Part shown: piece after piece, positions 9,220 to 17,813 of the stretch | Layout of the letters: each line of letters starts with the position of its first letter | How positions within the stretch are numbered: the first letter of the stretch is position 1 | NCBI RefSeq assembly: GCF_025642135.1 | Contig: NZ_CP106793.1 | Location: 7,656,001-7,720,000 of the forward strand | Direction: 5' to 3' | DNA length: 64,000 nucleotides | From: Streptomyces cynarae | GTDB taxonomy: Bacteria > Actinomycetota > Actinomycetes > Streptomycetales > Streptomycetaceae | The notes under the pieces: model-generated | Told to the model about the DNA's origin: nothing | Seen by the model: only the letters and a program-made list of their open reading frames with translations | The model's database searches: none | Position numbers and translations under genes: made by a program

Positions 9220-9744
9220 CTACGACCGTGCCCCACGCAGCAGGGGCGCCCACGCCCGCGCGTCGACGGTCGCCGCGTCCCGCTCCACCACAGCCGCCAA
9301 CTCCCGGGCCCAACCGGCCAGCCCGGTCACCTCAAGCCCGTACGGCCGGTCCCGTCCCGTCGCCGACGCCCACGCCTCGACGGCCCCGGCGCCGCGCCGG
9401 AGCAGCCGGGCGCCCCCGGTCACATTGCCCCGGGCCGCGTGCGTGAGACCGACCGCCAGCTGCGCGAGCCCGCGCCACAGGGCCCGCTCCTCCTCGGGGC
9501 CCGACTTCCAGGCGTCCTCGAAGACCTCGTGCGCATGGAACGGCTTTCCGGCGTCCAGCAGCGCCTGCGCCTCGGTGACGGTCTCCTCCGGGGTGCGCAC
9601 GACGCCCTCCGGCTGGCGTGCCACGCCCTCCGCCCCGTACGGCAGCGGCCGTCCCAGACCGTCCCGCGGCCGCGCGTTGCGGGCCCGCCCCTCCGTGTCC
9701 CGGTCGCGTCCCCGGTCCGCCCGAACTCCCGATGCGTCGCTCAT
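9220..9744 (-). CDS. DUF309 domain-containing protein
   Basis: A 174-residue soluble protein. Residues from about 60 on carry the DUF309 helical domain: DAGKPFHAHEVFEDAWKSGP, the family motif with its conserved His and Glu, then LWRGLAQLAVGLTHAARGN. The first 50 residues are Arg/Asp-rich and probably disordered. The function is unknown. A longer reading to 9939 would run antisense through the tRNA gene and is rejected; the ATG at 9744 fits. Confidence 0.85.
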   Translation of the reverse strand: MSDASGVRADRGRDRDTEGRARNARPRDGLGRPLPYGAEGVARQPEGVVRTPEETVTEAQALLDAGKPFHAHEVFEDAWKSGPEEERALWRGLAQLAVGLTHAARGNVTGGARLLRRGAGAVEAWASATGRDRPYGLEVTGLAGWARELAAVVERDAATVDARAWAPLLRGARS

Positions 9745-9844
9745 ACCCCGATTGTCCCGCCTCGCCGGCCCCTTTTCGGGGCAGGGCCCGTCGTGGGGTA
9801 AAGTTCTGTCCGCGTGATCACGCGGGACACCGCGGGAGCCGCAC

Positions 9845-9918
<74 letters not shown>

Positions 9919-9941
9919 CAGTGTGATGTCTCTGGACATCG

Positions 9942-9973
9942 GAAGCCCTCGAACCTGCGGGTTCGGGGGCTTC
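9942..9973 (+). terminator. Terminator of tRNA-Pro
   Basis: A long stem of about 14 bp (GAAGCCCTCGAACC against GGTTCGGGGGCTTC) with a short loop begins 24 nt after the tRNA and is followed by a T-containing stretch (GTCGTGTT). Confidence 0.8.
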
Positions 9974-10108
9974 GTCGTGTTCTGGGTGGGGTGCTGGGGC
10001 TGATCGTCGCGGGTGAGCTGTCCGGGCGTACGGCCCCACTCGCCCGCCGCTGGTCTTTGCCGCCGGGGCTCTGGACCTGCCGCCCCCGTGCGGTGCCGCT
10101 GGACAGGC

Positions 10109-10144
10109 CGATGGCCCGCCTGGGGGAGGGGCGGCGGGCCATCG
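10109..10144 (-). terminator. Terminator downstream of the GH54 arabinofuranosidase gene
   Basis: A perfect 12-bp stem (CGATGGCCCGCC at 10109-10120 with GGCGGGCCATCG at 10133-10144) and a 12-nt G-rich loop sit 19 nt past the stop codon at 10163. Confidence 0.75.
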
Positions 10145-10162
10145 GTGCTGCGGTCGGTTCGG

Positions 10163-11659
10163 TCAGGGCGCGATGTCCCACTGCTGGCAGCCGTTGTCCA
10201 ACTGCGCCCACTGGCGGACGGCCGTGCCGTTGCTCGTGCCGCAGTTCGCCACGTCGAGCGTCATGCCGCTGTTGACGTTGGTGATCGTGTAGTGGCTGCC
10301 GGCCGGGGTGACGTCCCACTCCTGGCAGGTGTTGCCGAGTGACGACCAGAGCTGCACGGCGGTGCCGTTGTTGATGCCGCAGTTCTTGTCGTCGAGGACC
10401 GTGCCGCTGTTGACGTTGGTGATGGTGTAGTGGCCGTTGCCGGCGCTGGCGAACTTCCACTGCTGGCAGGTGTTGCCCAGCGAGGACCAGATGTCGATCG
10501 AGGTGCCGTTGGCAGTGCCGCAGTTCACGGCGTCCAGCACCTTGCCGCTGTTTGTGTTGGTCAGACGGTAGGCGGTGCCGGTGACCGGGAAGGTCTGGGC
10601 GGCCTGGGTGTAGCCGACCGAGACGACGTTGGCCTGCACGGCGTCGTCGGCCGCGTCGGTCGGGTAGCCCGCGGTCATGACGCCCTCGAAGAACGACCCG
10701 TCGGACCAGTTGCTGTCGTCACCACCGGTACCGAGGACGATGGCGCCCTCCTGGTGCATCGGCATGTAGCCGGCGGTGGTCGGCAGGCTGCCGCTGTAGT
10801 CGGTCTTGAGAGTGCCGGACTGCGCGTTGCCGTCCTTGATCGCATAGGTGCTGGTGCCGTTGTTCTTCAGCATCGCCGTGACGAACGTGCTGGAGTTGCC
10901 GGTGTTGTTGCTGTTGGTGCCGTTGCCGCCGGCGAAGAGGCCGTTCTCCAGGTCCGCCATGACCCACGGACCGGAGCCGGAGCAGGGCGAGAACCAGCAC
11001 TCGGTGCCGAAGTTGATGGCGTCCATGTGACCGTTGCCGGTGTCGGTGCTGCTCGTTTCGGCGTTGCCGTAGTCGAAGCAGCAGTTGCCGTCGACGTGGT
11101 GGCCACCGGTGACCATGTAGGCGCCCTGTGCCTGGCTGCCGGTGGGGACGCCGTTGGTGCTGTTGTCGCGGTAGCCGACGCCGGCCTGGATGGAGACGCC
11201 GTAGACGTGCTGCCCGCCGGCCGTCACCGGCAGGGCGTTGGCGATGGCGCCGACGTCCTGCCCGCCGTTGCCGCCCGGGCCCTCGATGGTGAGGTTGTTG
11301 CCCTTGCCGCTCTGGTCGAAGATCTGGGTGATGATGCACTCGGTTCCGGCGCAGAAGGAGTCCTGGGCCGCGGCGTTGGCGTAGCCGCCGGCGCTGAGCG
11401 TGTTGATGTTCGTCATCGTGTTGTCGGAGAGGCGCTTGACCTGGTAAAGCCTGCCGCTGTACGAGGCGTACAGCGCCCGCGTGGTGCTGTGCGCGGCGAC
11501 ACAGGGCGTGCCAGCAGATGCGTAGATGTCGCACGGCAGGGACGAGGCTGCCTGGGCCGTGCCCGAGGTGGCGATGACCCCGCCCAGGATGCCGGCGACG
11601 AGTGCGAGAACCGCGCCCACCACCCTCAGCCGGAGACCTCTCAGGTGTCTGACGATCAC
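10163..11659 (-). CDS. Secreted GH54 alpha-L-arabinofuranosidase with C-terminal ricin-type lectin domain
   Basis: A 498-residue exported enzyme that releases arabinose from arabinan and arabinoxylan side chains. Residues 1-38 are a signal peptide. Residues 41-350 match the AbfB catalytic fold: LPCDIYASAGTPCVAAHSTT, the vicinal cysteines 193-194 in NCCFDYGNAETSSTDTG, the nucleophile Glu238 in WVMADLENGLF and the acid Asp314 in GGDDSN. Residues 360-498 form a three-repeat ricin B (CBM13-like) trefoil with repeated QWKF, EWDV and QWDI ends, where fungal enzymes carry CBM42. The GTG at 11659 has GAAGAGG upstream. An operator-like palindrome lies at 11814 in its promoter region. Confidence 0.93.
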   Translation of the reverse strand: MIVRHLRGLRLRVVGAVLALVAGILGGVIATSGTAQAASSLPCDIYASAGTPCVAAHSTTRALYASYSGRLYQVKRLSDNTMTNINTLSAGGYANAAAQDSFCAGTECIITQIFDQSGKGNNLTIEGPGGNGGQDVGAIANALPVTAGGQHVYGVSIQAGVGYRDNSTNGVPTGSQAQGAYMVTGGHHVDGNCCFDYGNAETSSTDTGNGHMDAINFGTECWFSPCSGSGPWVMADLENGLFAGGNGTNSNNTGNSSTFVTAMLKNNGTSTYAIKDGNAQSGTLKTDYSGSLPTTAGYMPMHQEGAIVLGTGGDDSNWSDGSFFEGVMTAGYPTDAADDAVQANVVSVGYTQAAQTFPVTGTAYRLTNTNSGKVLDAVNCGTANGTSIDIWSSLGNTCQQWKFASAGNGHYTITNVNSGTVLDDKNCGINNGTAVQLWSSLGNTCQEWDVTPAGSHYTITNVNSGMTLDVANCGTSNGTAVRQWAQLDNGCQQWDIAP

Positions 11660-11813
11660 TGTGAACCTCTTCCGTCTTGCGTTCTTCTCTGGCCCGGCGC
11701 CAGGTGCGCAGGGAGCAAGGGGGCATCCGGAATGCGGTGATGTGCACATCCGGGGACTGCCGCCGGGGGCACGGCGTCGGCGCTGAACGCGGCCCGCCGC
11801 CCGTTCAGCAGGG

Positions 11814-11833
11814 GATTGTGGGCGCTAACAATC
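11814..11833. promoter_or_regulatory. LacI-type operator, copy 1 (GH54 promoter side)
   Basis: A 20-bp imperfect palindrome reading GATTGTGGGCGCTAACAATC, with arms GATTGT/ACAATC around a GCGC centre: the classic shape of a LacI-family site. It lies 155 nt upstream of the GH54 start and shares core and arms with the site at 12249. Confidence 0.8.
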
Positions 11834-12248
11834 GAGGCTGTCGGATGCCGTCACTCATCCGAGCTCTGAGGGAATGGGGCAGGGGGACACGGCCGGAGCA
11901 CGGGCCGCTCTGTTCGAGAGCCCACGTGGCGGGGGTGATGCAGCAGGTCGGAACGGCAGGCCGGTCTGGAGCTGGGGGTCGTACATGTGCTGTTCTCGCG
12001 CAGTCGGGGGGTGATCGACCGGTCTCGCGACTCCGTCTTTTTACGCTCGGATGAACAGGCGGTCAACACTGTTGAACAGTCAAGAGTGTGGAAACAGAAG
12101 CTGTGAACTTGGTTCGCTTCTGCGTGCGACGACATGCCCAGCGGCGCTGTTGCGGGATTTGAATGAGCAGGTCATGTGGGCCCTGAAAGGTCTGACAACG
12201 CTGTCGGGCAATGCCCGGAGTGACCAGTTGGGGAGCCTTGACCCCGCC

Positions 12249-12270
12249 GAATTGTGTGCGCTAACAATTC
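12249..12270. promoter_or_regulatory. LacI-type operator, copy 2 (lacI promoter side)
   Basis: A 22-bp palindrome whose core is TTGTGTGCGCTAACAA, with outer arms GAATTGT/ACAATTC. It lies 73 nt upstream of the lacI ATG and matches the site at 11814 in core and arms, which suggests autoregulation plus control of the divergent arabinofuranosidase. Confidence 0.82.
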
Positions 12271-12342
12271 CCCACGGCGAGCTCGCTCCCACCGGAGAAG
12301 CGCCAGATCGGAAACATTCATGGCACGTGAGGAGGTGGAGGC

Positions 12343-13374
12343 ATGGACGGGGATCGTGCACCGGTGATGGCGGACGTGGCCCGGATCGCGGGTGTCTCGC
12401 ACCAGACCGTCTCACGGGTCCTCAACGACCACCCGAATGTGCGACCCGCCACCCGGGAGCGGGTGCTTGCCGCCGTCCGTGAACTCGGTTACCGCCCCAA
12501 CGCCGCCGCCCGCACCCTGGCGACGCGCCGCACCCGCACCCTGGGTGTGATCAGCTTCAACACCACGCTGTACGGGCCGGCTTGCATGCTCTACGGCATC
12601 GAGCAGGCGGCCAGACAGCACGAGTACTTCGTCACCGTGGCCGCGGTCGGCACGCTCGATCGGCGTTCGGTGCTGGACGCCGTCGACCGGCTTCGCGCTC
12701 AGGGTGTCGAGGGAATCATCGTCATCGCGCCGCAGACCGCAGCCGTCGGCGCACTGGCGAACGTACCGCCGGACGTGCCCCTGGTCGCGGTCGGCTGTGG
12801 CACACACACGGCGCTGGCCTCGGTCGCCGTGGACAACGAGGCGGGTGCCGAACTCGCCACCAACTACTTGCTCGACCTCGGCCATCGCACGGTGCACCAC
12901 CTGGTCGGGCCGCGTTCCTGGCTCGACGCCCAGGAGCGCGAGGCCGGTTGGCGCGGCGCCCTGGAGAAGCGGGGTGCTCCGGTGACCGAACCGCTGACCG
13001 GCGCTGACTGGACGGCCCGCACCGGATACGAGCTCGGTCAACGGATCGCCGCGGACCCGGATGTCACCGCGGTGTTCTGCGCCAACGACCACATGGCCCT
13101 CGGCCTGCTGCGGGCCCTGCAACAGGCCGGGCGCCGGGTGCCCGAGGACATCAGCGTCGTCGGCTTCGACGACATGCCGGAGACCGAGTACTTCGGCCCG
13201 TCACTGACCAGCGTCCGCCAGGACTTCGACGAACTCGGCCGACGCGCCCTGCGCGCGCTGATCGAGATCGTCGGCGACCCCGACGCGGGGCTCCCGGCAA
13301 CCGCCGGGACACCGCACATCGTCATCCCGCCCACTCTTGTGGTGCGCACCTCGGCGACCCGCCCCCGACACTGA
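12343..13374 (+). CDS. LacI-family regulator, probable arabinose/arabino-oligosaccharide repressor
   Basis: A 343-residue repressor. The N-terminal HTH is ADVARIAGVSHQTVSRVLND (residues 10-29) with the hinge NAAARTLATRRTRTLGVI, then the periplasmic-binding-protein fold ending in EDISVVGFDDMPETEYFGPSLTSVRQ. GGAGGTGGAGG precedes the ATG. The divergent neighbour is the GH54 arabinofuranosidase, and downstream lie a sugar ABC transporter and araBAD, so an arabinose-related ligand is the best inference. It probably binds the two TTGT-n2-GCGC palindromes in its upstream region. Confidence 0.92.
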   Translation: MDGDRAPVMADVARIAGVSHQTVSRVLNDHPNVRPATRERVLAAVRELGYRPNAAARTLATRRTRTLGVISFNTTLYGPACMLYGIEQAARQHEYFVTVAAVGTLDRRSVLDAVDRLRAQGVEGIIVIAPQTAAVGALANVPPDVPLVAVGCGTHTALASVAVDNEAGAELATNYLLDLGHRTVHHLVGPRSWLDAQEREAGWRGALEKRGAPVTEPLTGADWTARTGYELGQRIAADPDVTAVFCANDHMALGLLRALQQAGRRVPEDISVVGFDDMPETEYFGPSLTSVRQDFDELGRRALRALIEIVGDPDAGLPATAGTPHIVIPPTLVVRTSATRPRH

Positions 13375-13808
13375 AAAAGGAAGTCCGACATGGGCTGCTC
13401 CCCGTTAGCGTGACCGCCGGCGATCCGGCTGTGGCCACACGCCACTTCATCGACTCCCCGACCGCCAGGGCTTGTTGCGCGTGACCTGCCCGTCGCGACA
13501 GCTTCACCCAGGCCACCGCCCCGAGCGGCCGCTCTCCAAGACCTGACTTACCGTCAGGCGCCCCCGCATCGCCGTCCGCCCGCCCCGCCGCGATCACCAG
13601 GCGCCCGACTCGGCGACAACCGCCCCCTCCGCCGCGTACCGCCCCGGAGGGACCAGCACGCACCCTCGCACCCCCCCGCATCACAGGCACCGTCATACCT
13701 CGGCCGGCCCGTGGGCGGGCCGTGATCCAGCCATGCCCGACCTGCCCGCAGCCGCTCCCGGCTGTGGGATCTCCAACTCCGACACGCCTAGAAGGGCGCC
13801 GATCAACG
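13375..13808. other. 434-nt intergenic region before the pentose transporter
   Basis: No gene with good coding signals is seen. Right after lacI there is a ribosome site (AAGGAAG) and a 7-codon frame ATG GGC TGC TCC CCG TTA GCG TGA at 13390, containing a rare TTA codon, which may be a relic gene start. A small hairpin CGGCCCG-TGGG-CGGGCCG occurs at 13705-13722. The promoter for the transporter genes presumably lies here, but I cannot place it. Confidence 0.5.
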
Positions 13809-14963
13809 ATGATCCGTACCAGAAGGTCCCGCACCGTGGCCGCCGCGACCGCGGTGCTCATCTCGCTCACCGCCGCCGCCTGCTCCAAGAACGCCGGCGG
13901 CTCCGACGCCTCCACCCCGGCCGCCTCCGGCTCGGCGGGCGCCGGCGCGGCCCCGGTCGCGCTGGCCGGTTCGGTCACCTTCAACCAGACGAACCTCGCC
14001 AAGCTCGACGCGGCGCTCAAGTCCGCGCTGGCCGGCAAGGACCTGTCCAAGGTCGACATCGCGATGGTCGTGAACGTGGCCGCCGACTACTGGAAGGCCG
14101 GTCAGGTCGGCTTCCTCAAGGGTTGCTCCGACCTCGGCCTCGCGAAGAGCAAGTGCACCTACTTCGCCCCGCCCAACGGCAAGTTGACCGAGCAGAACTC
14201 GGAGCTGGAGACCCTTCGCTCGCAGGGCGTGACCGGCTACTCGATCTCGGCGATCGACCCGACCTCGGCCGCGGGGACCATCCACACCGACGTCCAGAAG
14301 GGCATCGACGTCCTGGCGATCGACTCGCCGCTGCCCGGCACCGACGCCGCCTCGCTCTACCTGGGCACCCCGAACTACACCGCCGGATACCAGGCCGGCA
14401 CCGCGATGAAGCAGGTGTTGGGCGGCAAGGGCAAGGTGGCGATCCTGGTCGGCTCGCTCACCGCGTCGAACGCCACCCAGCGCATCCAGGGCTTCGAGGA
14501 TGCGCTGAAGGGCACCCAGATCACGGTCGCGCAGAAGGTCAACGACAACCTGCAGGCCAGCACCGCCACCTCCGACGCGGAGACCATCCTCGCCAACAAC
14601 CCCGACGTCAACGGCCTGTACGGGGTTTACTCCTACGACGGTCCCGCGCTGGCGCAGGCGGTGACCTCGGCCGGCAAGACCTCTTCGGTGCACATCGTGT
14701 CGGACGACTCCGACGCCCAGACCCTGAAGTTCATCCAGTCCGGCGTGATCTCCGGCACCGTGGTGCAGATGCCCTACCAGCAGGGCTACACCGGGGCGTA
14801 CATCCTGGCCGCGGAGAAGGTGCTGGGCAAGGACAAGACGATGGCGATCGTCAAGCCCTACCTGGAGAAGGACGGTTCGACCCTCAGCTCCGGCGTGGGT
14901 CTGGTCACCAAGTCCGACCTGAGCGCGTACCAGTCCCTCGAGTCGCAGCTCGGGATCGGCTGA
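13809..14963 (+). CDS. Sugar ABC transporter substrate-binding lipoprotein (pentose type)
   Basis: A 384-residue lipoprotein anchored outside the membrane that captures the sugar. The lipobox SLTAAAC puts the modified Cys at residue 25, followed by a Ser/Ala-rich linker. The rest is a ribose/xylose-type binding fold (Peripla_BP_4), with GVTGYSISAIDPTSAAG, LVGSLTASNATQRIQGFEDAL and VSDDSDAQTLKFIQSG. The ATG at 13809 begins the basic signal peptide. It is followed 2 nt later by the ATPase gene. The context with araBAD suggests L-arabinose. Confidence 0.92.
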   Translation: MIRTRRSRTVAAATAVLISLTAAACSKNAGGSDASTPAASGSAGAGAAPVALAGSVTFNQTNLAKLDAALKSALAGKDLSKVDIAMVVNVAADYWKAGQVGFLKGCSDLGLAKSKCTYFAPPNGKLTEQNSELETLRSQGVTGYSISAIDPTSAAGTIHTDVQKGIDVLAIDSPLPGTDAASLYLGTPNYTAGYQAGTAMKQVLGGKGKVAILVGSLTASNATQRIQGFEDALKGTQITVAQKVNDNLQASTATSDAETILANNPDVNGLYGVYSYDGPALAQAVTSAGKTSSVHIVSDDSDAQTLKFIQSGVISGTVVQMPYQQGYTGAYILAAEKVLGKDKTMAIVKPYLEKDGSTLSSGVGLVTKSDLSAYQSLESQLGIG

Positions 14964-14965
14964 GC

Positions 14966-16576
14966 ATGACGGCCACGAAGAACGCCCCGGGCCGCGCGGT
15001 CACCGCGCGGCTGCGGGGGGTGCACAAGTCCTACGGGCCGGTGCGCGTCCTCGACCTGCCGGAACTCGACCTGTACGCCGGGCAGGTGATCGGCGTGGTC
15101 GGCGAGAACGGCGCCGGGAAGTCCACGCTCATGGGCACGCTGGCCGGGTCGGTCCACCGGGATGGCGGCGAGATCCAGATCGACGGCGAGCCCCTCGTCG
15201 CGGGGTCCACCGAGGCGGCGGGACAACTCGGCATCGCCATGGTCTCCCAGGAGTTCCCCCTGGTCGGGCAGCTCTCGGTGGCGGAGAACCTGCTGCTGGG
15301 CCGCCGCCCGCGGCAGTCGAAGCGACGGTTCCTGGTGGACCGTGCCGCGCAGCGGGCCGAGGCCGAGGCGATGCTGGCGGAGATCGGGCTGTCCGCCGAG
15401 ACGATCCCGGTCAGCCGGGAGGTGCGCACCCTCCCGGTGCCGACCCGGCAGATGATCGAGATCGCCAAGGCCTGGGGCCGTGAGCCCAAGCTGCTGATCC
15501 TGGACGAGCCGACCTCCTCACTGGGTCCGGTCGAGGCCGAGATGGTGCTGGGCCTGGCACGGCAGCTGGCCGAACGCGGCGGCACGGTGCTGTTCATCGG
15601 GCACCGTCTGGACGAGGTCCGCGACATCAGCGACCGCGTTCTGGTGTTGCGCAACGGCAGGCTGGTGGCCGACCTCGAACCGGCGGAGGCCACCGAGGAG
15701 CGGCTGATCCGGGAGATGGTCGGCGGCGAGGTCGCGCAGGGCGAGCCCAAGGCGCCACCGGCGTCGAGCCCGGTCCTTGTGCAGGTCGAGGGCCTGACCG
15801 CGGACGGTCTCGGCCCCGTCGACCTGGAGGTGCGCGAGGGCGAGATCCTCGGTGTGGCCGGGCTGATGGGCTCCGGCCGCAGCCGCCTGGTCCACACGAT
15901 CGCCGGCGCGCAGCCCTCGACGGGCGGCCGGATGCTGCTGGGCGGCGAGCCCTATCAGCCGCGGGGCGCGGGCGACGGCGTGGCGGCGGGGATCGCGCTG
16001 ATCCCCGAGGACCGCAAGGAGCAGTCGCTGGTGCTGTTCGCGTCGATCCGCGCGAACGTCGTCGTCTCGGTGCTCAAGCGGATCAGCACCCGGGGCCTGC
16101 TCGGGCCGGGCCGCGAACGTGCCGAGGCGCGGAGGATCACCGAGAACGTCAACGTACGGATGCAGTCGGTGGAGCAGCCGATCGGCTCGCTGTCCGGCGG
16201 CAACCAGCAGCGCGCCATCTTCGGACGCGCCTTCGCCGCGGAGCCGCGCCTGCTCCTGCTGGACGAGCCGACCCGCGGCGTGGACGTGGGCGCGAAGGCG
16301 GAGATCTACAAGCTGATCGACCGGGCGGCGGAGCAGGGCATGGCGGTGGTGGTCGCCTCCTCCGAACTGGAGGAACTGCTGTGGATCTGCCACCGCATCG
16401 CGGTGATGAACCACGGGCGGGTCGTCACGGTCATCGACCGGGCCGACGCCACCAAGGAGCGGATCATGACGGCCGCGGCCGGCACCTCCGCCCTCATCCA
16501 GGAAATGCCGGACCAGGAAAAGCCCGATCCCGGAAAGCCCGACCAGGAACAACTGACGAACGGAGCCACAGCATGA
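14966..16576 (+). CDS. Sugar ABC transporter ATP-binding protein (AraG/RbsA/XylG type)
   Basis: A 536-residue double-ATPase subunit. The first domain has Walker A GENGAGKST (residues 47-55) and Walker B LLILDEPTSSLG; the ABC signature is degenerate (LPVPTRQM). The second domain has the degenerate P-loop VAGLMGSGRSRL, the full signature LSGGNQQR and Walker B LLLLDEPTRGVDVG, the usual pattern for ribose, xylose and arabinose importers. It begins 2 nt after the binding protein stop and its own stop overlaps the permease start (ATGA). The start at 14966 is where the similarity begins. Confidence 0.93.
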   Translation: MTATKNAPGRAVTARLRGVHKSYGPVRVLDLPELDLYAGQVIGVVGENGAGKSTLMGTLAGSVHRDGGEIQIDGEPLVAGSTEAAGQLGIAMVSQEFPLVGQLSVAENLLLGRRPRQSKRRFLVDRAAQRAEAEAMLAEIGLSAETIPVSREVRTLPVPTRQMIEIAKAWGREPKLLILDEPTSSLGPVEAEMVLGLARQLAERGGTVLFIGHRLDEVRDISDRVLVLRNGRLVADLEPAEATEERLIREMVGGEVAQGEPKAPPASSPVLVQVEGLTADGLGPVDLEVREGEILGVAGLMGSGRSRLVHTIAGAQPSTGGRMLLGGEPYQPRGAGDGVAAGIALIPEDRKEQSLVLFASIRANVVVSVLKRISTRGLLGPGRERAEARRITENVNVRMQSVEQPIGSLSGGNQQRAIFGRAFAAEPRLLLLDEPTRGVDVGAKAEIYKLIDRAAEQGMAVVVASSELEELLWICHRIAVMNHGRVVTVIDRADATKERIMTAAAGTSALIQEMPDQEKPDPGKPDQEQLTNGATA

Positions 16577-17592
16577 GCGCGCAGAGCACGCTCGCACCCG
16601 ACGAGCTCAAGCCGAGTTCCCGCCCGGCCGTGTCGAGTCTCGCCCGCAAGCTCGCCGCCTCCCCGGAGGCCGGCGTGATCATCGCCTGTGTGCTGGTGTT
16701 CGTCGGGATCGCGGCCAACGCGGACACGTACACCGCGACGGGCAACCTCCAGGTGATGGGCCGCGACCTCGCGCAGGTCGGCATCCTGGCGATCGGCGAG
16801 TCGCTTGTGATCCTGACCGGCGGCATCGACCTCTCGGTGGGCGCGCTGGCCGGCCTGGCCGGCATCCTGGCCGCCTGGATGAACGTCGACCAGGGCATGC
16901 CCGCGCCCCTCGCGATCCTGCTCACGATCGTGATCACTGCCGGCGTCGGCCTCTGGCACGGCATCATGGTGACCCGCCTGAACGTGCCGCCCTTCGTGAT
17001 CACCCTGGTCACCTACACCGTCGCGCAGGGCATGGCGCTCGCCATCACCAGCGGCTCGCCCATCAACAACCTCGACCCGGTGTTCAGCAACCTGAGCCAG
17101 TACTACATCGGTCAGGTGCCGGTCCCCGCACTCTTCTTCGTCGGCGCGGCCGCCATCGCCTGGTTCGTGCTGGAGCGCACCTACGTGGGCCGGCAGATCT
17201 ACGCGGTCGGCGGCAACAAGGAGGCCGCCCGGCTTGCCGGCATCCCCACCGCCCGCCGGATCACGTCCACCTACGTCGCCAGCGCCGCGTTGGCCGGTGT
17301 GGTCGGCATCCTGGTGATCGGCCGCATGAACGTGGCCGACCCCTCGGTCGGCGCGGGCTGGGAACTGACGGCGATCGCCGCCGCGGTGGTCGGCGGGATG
17401 TCGCTCTCCGGTGGCGAGGGCCGTATCGCCGGCATCGCGGCCGGCGCGATCCTGCTGGAGTTCATCACCAACGGCCTGCTCGCGCTCAAGGTCAGCCCGT
17501 ACGACCAGCAGGTGGTGCAGGGCGCGGTCCTCGGCGTCGCCATCCTGCTCGACCGGGTGCGCGCACGCTACTTCGGCAGAAGCCGGAGCTGA
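16573..17592 (+). CDS. Sugar ABC transporter permease (AraH/RbsC type)
   Basis: A 339-residue membrane permease. About eight or more hydrophobic helices are visible, with the family motifs ILTGGIDLSVGALAGLAGI, YAVGGNKEAARLAGI (cytoplasmic coupling loop) and GGMSLSGGEGRIAG. The ATG lies within the ATPase stop (ATGA), so translation is coupled. With the preceding two genes it makes a complete high-affinity pentose importer, adjacent to araBAD. Confidence 0.93.
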   Translation: MSAQSTLAPDELKPSSRPAVSSLARKLAASPEAGVIIACVLVFVGIAANADTYTATGNLQVMGRDLAQVGILAIGESLVILTGGIDLSVGALAGLAGILAAWMNVDQGMPAPLAILLTIVITAGVGLWHGIMVTRLNVPPFVITLVTYTVAQGMALAITSGSPINNLDPVFSNLSQYYIGQVPVPALFFVGAAAIAWFVLERTYVGRQIYAVGGNKEAARLAGIPTARRITSTYVASAALAGVVGILVIGRMNVADPSVGAGWELTAIAAAVVGGMSLSGGEGRIAGIAAGAILLEFITNGLLALKVSPYDQQVVQGAVLGVAILLDRVRARYFGRSRS

Positions 17593-17775
17593 GGGCTCCG
17601 CTGGGAGCGCAGTTCGAAAACCGCGGGCCGTCCGTGGCCGGTCGCCCAGTTCCCCGCGTCTGCTCGGGGCGCCGGCGCCGCCGCGGACTTCGACGGACCC
17701 GCCCAGCATGTCGGTCGACTCCGCCGATCCGGACGCAGGTGCCGCCTCGGGTGTCTTCAGGAGATCGAACAGTGA

Positions 17776-17787
17776 TCGATATATCGA
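17776..17787. promoter_or_regulatory. Perfect palindrome in the araB leader
   Basis: TCGATATATCGA, a perfect 12-bp AT-rich palindrome, ends 26 nt before the araB ATG in a GC-rich background. It looks like a GntR- or LacI-type operator or overlaps the promoter. Its sequence differs from the operators near 12 kb, so a different regulator may act here. Confidence 0.55.
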
Positions 17788-17813
17788 ATACCTCTGTGTG
17801 AGGGAGGCTGATC

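Larger units (their letters stand above)
11660..12342. promoter_or_regulatory. 683-nt control region between the GH54 and lacI genes
   Basis: No coding sequence is convincing here. The region contains two copies of one LacI-type operator (11814-11833 and 12249-12270) and an unrelated 13-bp palindrome ACTGTTGAACAGT at 12068-12080. It is noticeably less GC-rich than the flanking genes, as expected of two divergent promoters. Confidence 0.8.

Noticed and set aside
12068..12080. ACTGTTGAACAGT palindrome as another LacI operator
   Set aside because: It lacks the GCGC centre and matches neither the 11814/12249 motif nor the other families; kept only as an unexplained palindrome.
13733..14965. Upstream extension of the sugar ATPase to 947 residues
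   Set aside because: It is a shifted-frame shadow of the binding-protein gene; the ATPase family begins at 14966.
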